From NCBI GenBank assembly GCA_965262595.1, contig OZ253548.1, positions 930,001 to 994,000 on the forward strand: 64,000 nt of DNA. The letters run 5' to 3'. Under the pieces are notes generated by a model, which worked only from the letters and a program-made list of their open reading frames with translations, did not search any database and had not been told where the DNA came from. This document shows, one piece after another, positions 59,054 to 64,000 of this stretch. The position numbers and the translations under genes are program-made. Each line of letters opens with the position of its first letter. Position 1 is the first letter of the stretch. The DNA comes from CATQHB01 sp965262595. GTDB taxonomy: Bacteria > Chloroflexota > Dehalococcoidia > Lucifugimonadales > UBA3495.

Positions 59054-61081
59054 ATGGTTGCAGCAACCCGCATAATGGCTGCCGGAAAAGCCGGGCTGGA
59101 ATGCCTGCCTTACTTTGTGGACGAACTGCTGGCACAGGGAATTCCCCAGTTGGCGCCCTGGGCAGCTGACCATATGCAAGAACAGATTAACACCCTGAAC
59201 GTGATGGTTCAGGAACGACGCTCGGGACCATGGCAAAAGATTTACCAGATTGGCAGCCCCAACACAAGAATAGGGATTGTGTTGACCCCGGACGAGGTCC
59301 AGAGTAAGCGGTTGCTGGGTCGGGTTAACCCCCTCAGCGCCGAGACCACCGCATTAGCCGACCACCCGGCTTTGCTAGCCGCCTGGTGCCGAATAAATAT
59401 CGGGCAGTACTGTCGTGAAACGTTGGCGCTGTGGGAAAGCTACAAGTGGGAAAACGGCCTTGGCAACGACCAGCAACTCGCGGTAGTGATACCCTTCTGC
59501 CCGGAGGGGCCTACTTCCGGGACTGTTGGTATGTACCTGGGTGCGGCCTTGCGAAAATACTTCGCGGACCGGAGAAGGGGCAACGAATTAGTGGTATGGG
59601 GCATTGAGCTTTGCCCGCCGGTGAACGAGGACGCTACCGGCAATCTAGACCAATTTGCGGCGCGAAACATTTTCCGTGGTTTTGTAGCCCGGGAAGAATT
59701 GTTGCGAAACCAGGGGTTGCCTTTGACTGACAACCCTCAAGATACGGGCAGCCATCAACCATTCGACATCACCATTGCATTCGATGGTGGCGCTACCAAA
59801 GCGCCCTTCGACGACATAAACGATATTCATCAAGCCATGGACCGGGCCGCGGCCCAGACCACTGCATGCTTGTTGAATGGTGCTGCCGGCGGCGACCCGG
59901 AAGAGTCAGCCAACTGGCTGAGAGAGGGCGGACGCTGGAACGCCCTCTTGACGCACGTAGTATCCGAAGGCTCTTATAACCGCGCTTGCCGTTATCTGAA
60001 TTATCATGTAAGACTGCCCTGGTACCGGGAACCGGAAAAGTGGAAGGCGGCAAGTACTACCAGTCGGAAGCAGACTTTTAACACATGCGTCAAAGAGGAA
60101 ATCCGCCCCTTGCTGGAAAACGAGAAGGATTCTACTGTCTTAGAGAAAGTCAAATTGCTGGCAAAATTTTCGGATGATGCGCAATCCGTGAAGTGGGATC
60201 AGGGCATTGCCAAACCTTTCACCGGGAATCACAAGAAAGTCGAAGCCATCCTCGGTGAAGCGTTAACAAAAAGCGAAGAAGCGTATCAGGAGTTCAACCT
60301 ATCGTCCCCCAACGCGTTGGTAGCCCGGAAAGACCCTTTCTGCATCAACATGATGTTGCCCGAGGGGCTGCGACGGTCATTGTCGGAGCAAATGCGAGAC
60401 TCCAATGATCCAATCCCCCTTGGCAACTTTCTGGGCGACAACGCCATTTCAGCGGTCCGGAACCAGATAACAGGGCTTATCACGCAAGTTTTGCAGCGAA
60501 GCGACTGCCTGGCGCCGGAGTCCAACTCCCAAGCCCTTTTTGAGCAAATTATTGCCATTCCCATCGGGGATCTTAGCAACGACCCCAGCAACCGGAATTT
60601 CCGACCGTATCTGGGAAGCCTACTCGACTTTGTTCGAATTGAAAAGCGGGGACACGACGGCGATTTAAACTTCCTGCCATATAGTTTGCGCGAACGGGCA
60701 CACGTGGCTGAACCGGAAAACAACGACCCGTGGGAGCGCATTTGGAGCCTGAAATGGAATCTGAAGGACGTTAGTTTTGACATTCCGGTTGAGTTCAGTT
60801 TCCTGACATTGGCCCGTTGCCGGCCCGAGGATGGTTTCAGAGACGTAAGCACTTACGACCGATTAGAGCAAGCGCATAGAGAACGCACCGGTGATCTGCG
60901 TAGTTGGCAAGAGTATGCCCGTTATTACGGCGTAAGGCCGCCGACGGCCCTGCTGACCACCGACTCCTCAGACAATGAAGAGCCGGGGCAGATCGATGCC
61001 GACAAGGATGGCCACAACACGGTCAGCCCTATTCCGGAGGCCGACATACTAGAGAGCAAGTTTAATGCCGACCCTTCCTAA
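59054..61081 (+). CDS. Tubulin/FtsZ-like protein (tentative)
   Basis: A 675-residue soluble protein that I cannot match to a named family with certainty. Its first 280 residues follow the order of tubulin-like GTPases (the bacterial Tubulin_2 type). TRIMAAGKAGLECLPYFVDE sits at the T1 loop position, FCPEGPTSGTVGMYLGAAL at residues 148-166 at the T4 signature loop (usually GGGTGSG), and FDITIAFDGGATKAP then a helix at 237-280 at the T5/T6 region. The motifs are degenerate, so nucleotide binding is uncertain. The remaining 390 residues are helical and unlike anything I know. AGGAGGAAAG precedes the ATG. The next gene overlaps by 17 bases and encodes a membrane protein. Confidence 0.5.
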   Translation: MVAATRIMAAGKAGLECLPYFVDELLAQGIPQLAPWAADHMQEQINTLNVMVQERRSGPWQKIYQIGSPNTRIGIVLTPDEVQSKRLLGRVNPLSAETTALADHPALLAAWCRINIGQYCRETLALWESYKWENGLGNDQQLAVVIPFCPEGPTSGTVGMYLGAALRKYFADRRRGNELVVWGIELCPPVNEDATGNLDQFAARNIFRGFVAREELLRNQGLPLTDNPQDTGSHQPFDITIAFDGGATKAPFDDINDIHQAMDRAAAQTTACLLNGAAGGDPEESANWLREGGRWNALLTHVVSEGSYNRACRYLNYHVRLPWYREPEKWKAASTTSRKQTFNTCVKEEIRPLLENEKDSTVLEKVKLLAKFSDDAQSVKWDQGIAKPFTGNHKKVEAILGEALTKSEEAYQEFNLSSPNALVARKDPFCINMMLPEGLRRSLSEQMRDSNDPIPLGNFLGDNAISAVRNQITGLITQVLQRSDCLAPESNSQALFEQIIAIPIGDLSNDPSNRNFRPYLGSLLDFVRIEKRGHDGDLNFLPYSLRERAHVAEPENNDPWERIWSLKWNLKDVSFDIPVEFSFLTLARCRPEDGFRDVSTYDRLEQAHRERTGDLRSWQEYARYYGVRPPTALLTTDSSDNEEPGQIDADKDGHNTVSPIPEADILESKFNADPS

Positions 61082-61895
61082 GCGCTTGTTGAATGCCGCA
61101 TTGCTGGCTATCTTAGCAGTTGCCTTATTTTGGCCCGGCAGCACCTCTGCTCAGCCTCCATTGCAGCGTGGATTGGAAACACCCGAAATCGCCGAGCCGG
61201 AATGTTCCTTTTATCTAGACCGCGATGGTGATGGCGAGGGCAACGAACGATTTGACGCCGAACCTGAAGAATACGTCCCTCAGGAAACCCCCATAGTTGG
61301 CGGATGTACCTTCAAGTTGAACACTCCCGCCGAGGCAACCATGGTGGTCGAATCAGAGTTGAAAGACTGGAATGGGGACTTTAAGCTAAAGAAAGAACCC
61401 GGAATACCTACCGAACACAAGGTGTACCCTGGAGACAAGGAAATACCCAATGTCCAGGGGAGCATGGTGGTTACTCTCAATTTCCGGGGAAATACACCGC
61501 GCAGTATCAGATCCCGTACCCTGCCGGATGGGTATTGGCACGAGGTGCAAATCCCGGAGGAGTTTCAGCTGCTGGAGGTAACGGTTGTTACTGCTGACGG
61601 CAGAAGAGACCGCCTGGAGAAAAGCGTCAAGACCGCCAGCGTAGCCCATATCCAGGCTTACCGTCAACTTTCTGAGCAGGAAACTGAATTGCCGAATTGG
61701 GCCGTAGCTCTAGCCCAAGAACGACTCGCTGAAGGCTACCCCCAATTTGCGGACCACGTCATCACGATGGCGATGAATTCCGGCAATGCAGGCAGTGGCG
61801 GCATCAATCGGTGGATGTGGTCGGCAATAATCACGTGGGCAGTAATTTTTATCTTGGGCGCAGTTGGTGGTCTATTGTACATCAAAAACCACTAA
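61065..61895 (+). CDS. Secreted type I membrane protein coupled to the tubulin-like gene
   Basis: A 276-residue protein, unrecognised. Residues 1-29 form a Sec signal peptide ending STSA before Gln30. A short DRDGDGEGNERFD stretch (about 53-65) resembles a thrombospondin-3/EF-like calcium loop, flanked by two cysteines (ECSF, GGCTF) that may pair. A beta-rich middle region follows (TLNFRGNTPRSIRSRTLPDG, VQIPEEFQLLEVTVVTADGR). One C-terminal membrane segment (WMWSAIITWAVIFILGAVGG) leaves only a few residues inside. The gene starts within the end of the tubulin-like gene, so the two are probably translated together. Confidence 0.65.
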   Translation: MPTLPKRLLNAALLAILAVALFWPGSTSAQPPLQRGLETPEIAEPECSFYLDRDGDGEGNERFDAEPEEYVPQETPIVGGCTFKLNTPAEATMVVESELKDWNGDFKLKKEPGIPTEHKVYPGDKEIPNVQGSMVVTLNFRGNTPRSIRSRTLPDGYWHEVQIPEEFQLLEVTVVTADGRRDRLEKSVKTASVAHIQAYRQLSEQETELPNWAVALAQERLAEGYPQFADHVITMAMNSGNAGSGGINRWMWSAIITWAVIFILGAVGGLLYIKNH

Positions 61896-61973
61896 CAGGG
61901 TTTGAGTTCATAGCCCCTAATCCAATTGGTATCTCCCTTTTTCAGCCCAGCTTTATTTGCTGCCTAGAGTTTT

Positions 61974-62007
61974 CCGCCGGCCATTGCCGCCGGCGGACTC
62001 TTGTTTT
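61974..62007 (+). terminator. Terminator after the secreted membrane protein gene
   Basis: CCGCCGGC (61974-61981) pairs with GCCGGCGG (61989-61996) around loop CATTGCC, followed by ACTCTTGTTTT. Confidence 0.65.
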
Positions 62008-62087
62008 GCCAAAACCATCCCGGCTTTATGGTAAACTACCAACAAATATCGCCTTATTATCAGCTAGACACACGGAGGAACCCTCCT

Positions 62088-64000
62088 ATGCCCACCACCG
62101 ACGCCGTCGTCCTGCCCAGCAACGTCCGCCCCCGCCACTATCGGATTACCCTACAGCCCGACCTGGACAAGTTCACCTTCGACGGGCTGGAACTCATTGA
62201 CGTTGAGATTGCCGAAACCACCTCGGAGATTGTCCTCAACGCCGATGAAATGCAAGTCCACACCGCCACCCTGGTCAAGGACGGCAGCAGCCAACGGGCC
62301 ACTGCCATTACCCCGGACGGGAAACGGGAAACGGTCACTCTGTCCTTTGCCAACCCCATTGCTCCGGGGGCGGCTCAACTGGACCTGCGCTTTACCGGCG
62401 CGCTCAACGACAAGCTGCGCGGCTTTTACCGCAGCCAGTACGTCAACCCGGAGGGCGAGGTCAGCTACCTGGCTACCACCCAGTTTGAGGCCACCGACGC
62501 CCGCCGCGCCTTCCCCTGCTGGGATGAGCCGTCCTGCAAGGCCACCTTCCAGTTGACCCTCAATATACCGACGCAAATGGTTGCCGTATCCAACACCCCT
62601 ATCATTGACCAGGCCGGGTTGGACGCGGGTTACAAGTCCATTATGTTCGCCCGGACTCCGGTTATGTCCACCTACCTGATGGCCTTTGTCATCGGCGACC
62701 TCACCTACATTGAGCAGGAGGCCGCCAACAACACCCGGGTCGGGGTTTGGACCACTCGGGGCAAGGAGGAACAAGGCCGTTTCGCCCTGGAAACCTCAGC
62801 GCGAATGCTGTCCTTCTTCAACGATTACTTCGGCATACCCTACCCCCTGGAGAAGCTGGACCATATTGCCATCCCCGACTTTGCCGCTGGAGCGATGGAA
62901 AACTGGGGCTGCATCACCTATCGGGAAACCGCTTTGCTGGTGGACCCGGATAACTCCTCGGCGGGCACCCGGCAACGAGTAGCCGAGGTGGTGGCCCACG
63001 AAATGGCCCATATGTGGTTCGGCGACCTGGTCACTATGGAGTGGTGGGACGACCTGTGGCTCAACGAAAGTTTTGCCTCCTGGATGGGCACCAAGGCAGT
63101 GGATTGGGCCTTCCCGGAATGGCAGATGTGGACCCAGTTCGTCAATATGGACACCAACCGGGCTTTGAGCCTGGACGGACTCAAGAACTCCCACCCCATT
63201 GAGCAGGAAGTTAAAGACCCGTCTGAAATAAGCCAGCTTTTTGACGCCATCAGCTACAGTAAAGGCGCATCGGTTATCCGAATGCTGGAACAATTCTTGA
63301 CCCCGGAGGTTTTTCAGCAGGGATTGCACCAATACCTCAACGCCAATCAATACGCCAACGCCCGTACCGAGCATCTTTGGGCGGCCCTGGAAGAAGCATC
63401 CCAACAGCCGGTAACTGCCATAATGGGCACCTGGACCGGGCAGATGGGTTATCCGGTACTGCGGGTAGAAGCCCACGAATCCGGAGACCACCTGGAACTG
63501 GCGCTGTCGCAGGAGCGGTTTGTCTATGACAACCTGATGGGTGAGTCCGAGCCGGAGCAAATGGTGTGGCAGGTGCCGGTGGGCGTCGTCCAGAGTGGCA
63601 ACGGTGAGGGCCAAATCCTGGTAATGGATAGTCCGCAAGCCCGGCTGCGCCTGGACCGACCGGCCGGCGCCGATGGGTGGTTTAAGGTAAACCCGCTGCA
63701 GACCGGTTTCTTCCGGGTGAACTACTCCGAGGCCGACTGGCAGCGCCTGATTCCGGCAATCAGCGCCCTGACCTTGCCCGCTACCGACCGGCTGGGCATC
63801 CAGAATGACGCCTACGCCCTTTCCAAGGCGGGCTTGCTGCCCGTAACCCAGTTCCTTGCCCTGGCCGAGGCCTACAAAAACGAGGACGACGCCTCAGTAT
63901 GGAGCGACCTGGCCAGCAACCTGAGGGATATTGAACTGCTGGTGGCTGATGAACCGTATCACGAAAACTACCGCTCCTTTGCTCGTAACCTGTTCGGCCC
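62088..64000 (+). CDS. M1 family aminopeptidase (aminopeptidase N-like; 3' end beyond the window)
   Basis: 637 complete codons from the ATG at 62088; the gene runs off the right edge. It begins PSNVRPRHYRITLQPDLDKF, with FEATDARRAFPCWDEPSCKA, the substrate-binding GAMENWG motif, the zinc site HEMAHMWFGDLV (HExxH) and the following WLNESFASWMGTKA containing the third ligand Glu. It removes N-terminal residues from peptides, probably in the cytoplasm since no signal peptide is present. GGAGGA lies upstream; an extended -10 (TGG-TAAACT, 62029-62037) is a possible promoter. Confidence 0.95.
   Translation, partial: MPTTDAVVLPSNVRPRHYRITLQPDLDKFTFDGLELIDVEIAETTSEIVLNADEMQVHTATLVKDGSSQRATAITPDGKRETVTLSFANPIAPGAAQLDLRFTGALNDKLRGFYRSQYVNPEGEVSYLATTQFEATDARRAFPCWDEPSCKATFQLTLNIPTQMVAVSNTPIIDQAGLDAGYKSIMFARTPVMSTYLMAFVIGDLTYIEQEAANNTRVGVWTTRGKEEQGRFALETSARMLSFFNDYFGIPYPLEKLDHIAIPDFAAGAMENWGCITYRETALLVDPDNSSAGTRQRVAEVVAHEMAHMWFGDLVTMEWWDDLWLNESFASWMGTKAVDWAFPEWQMWTQFVNMDTNRALSLDGLKNSHPIEQEVKDPSEISQLFDAISYSKGASVIRMLEQFLTPEVFQQGLHQYLNANQYANARTEHLWAALEEASQQPVTAIMGTWTGQMGYPVLRVEAHESGDHLELALSQERFVYDNLMGESEPEQMVWQVPVGVVQSGNGEGQILVMDSPQARLRLDRPAGADGWFKVNPLQTGFFRVNYSEADWQRLIPAISALTLPATDRLGIQNDAYALSKAGLLPVTQFLALAEAYKNEDDASVWSDLASNLRDIELLVADEPYHENYRSFARNLFG

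Overview
The window reads as ordinary bacterial chromosome, moderately GC-rich and densely coded on both strands in short operons. Several traits point to Chloroflexota, probably a Dehalococcoidia or SAR202-like lineage: Ala/Pro-rich lipoprotein substrate-binding proteins ending their signal at VACGSS, many flavin- and CoA-dependent catabolic genes, a HadAB-style split dehydratase beside plsX and fabG, and a tubulin-like gene. This placement is inference from gene content; there is no rRNA in the window to confirm it. No tRNA, insertion sequence, integrase or CRISPR array was found.

Layout. 1-7.1 kb: a truncated endonuclease III-like gene and sfsA (minus), pyrF and a DUF951 gene, a LysR regulator divergent from a ferredoxin, a 14-helix exporter, and an ornithine cyclodeaminase-family gene. 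7.2-16.8 kb: the pyrimidine operon (minus), transcribed as FMN reductase, pyrR, pyrB, pyrC, carA, an unknown gene and carB, behind a PyrR-binding attenuator. 16.9-25.1 kb (minus): a vWA protein, an isochorismatase-like hydrolase, an isocitrate lyase/PEP mutase-family enzyme, a fatty-acid cluster (two hot-dog dehydratase subunits, plsX, fabG) and L-2-hydroxyglutarate oxidase. 25.4-34.7 kb: four tandem paralogous family-5 substrate-binding lipoproteins with no permease or ATPase; the last two are a recent 2,209-bp tandem duplication. 35.1-39.4 kb: an LLM flavin oxidoreductase, a 2-hydroxyacid dehydrogenase, a quinone oxidoreductase and a decayed BNR-repeat gene.

39.6-41.8 kb: a thiamine operon (thiG, thiE, thiS and an unknown coupled gene) behind a TPP riboswitch with its own terminator. 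41.9-44.8 kb: a CoA-transferase cluster in order A, fused B-A, B. 45.0-47.2 kb: groES and groEL behind a perfect CIRCE operator and a strong promoter. 47.2-53.6 kb (plus): two crotonases, a PHP-domain protein, an acyl-CoA ligase, a ketopantoate reductase-like protein, a zinc alcohol dehydrogenase-like protein and a cupin, suggesting organic-acid catabolism. 53.7-54.5 kb: a visibly AT-richer membrane-anchored trypsin-like protease gene behind a long palindrome. 54.5-58.9 kb (minus): leuC, leuD, a TPP-dependent decarboxylase/synthase-like gene and a small alpha/beta-barrel gene. 59.1-61.9 kb: a tubulin/FtsZ-like gene overlapping a secreted, membrane-anchored protein gene. The window ends inside an M1 aminopeptidase.

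The best-supported regulatory elements are the PyrR leader, the TPP riboswitch and the CIRCE element. The most unusual items are the tubulin-like/membrane-protein gene pair, the SBP array with its repeated long leaders, and the CoA-transferase fusion that joins halves of two neighbouring enzyme pairs.
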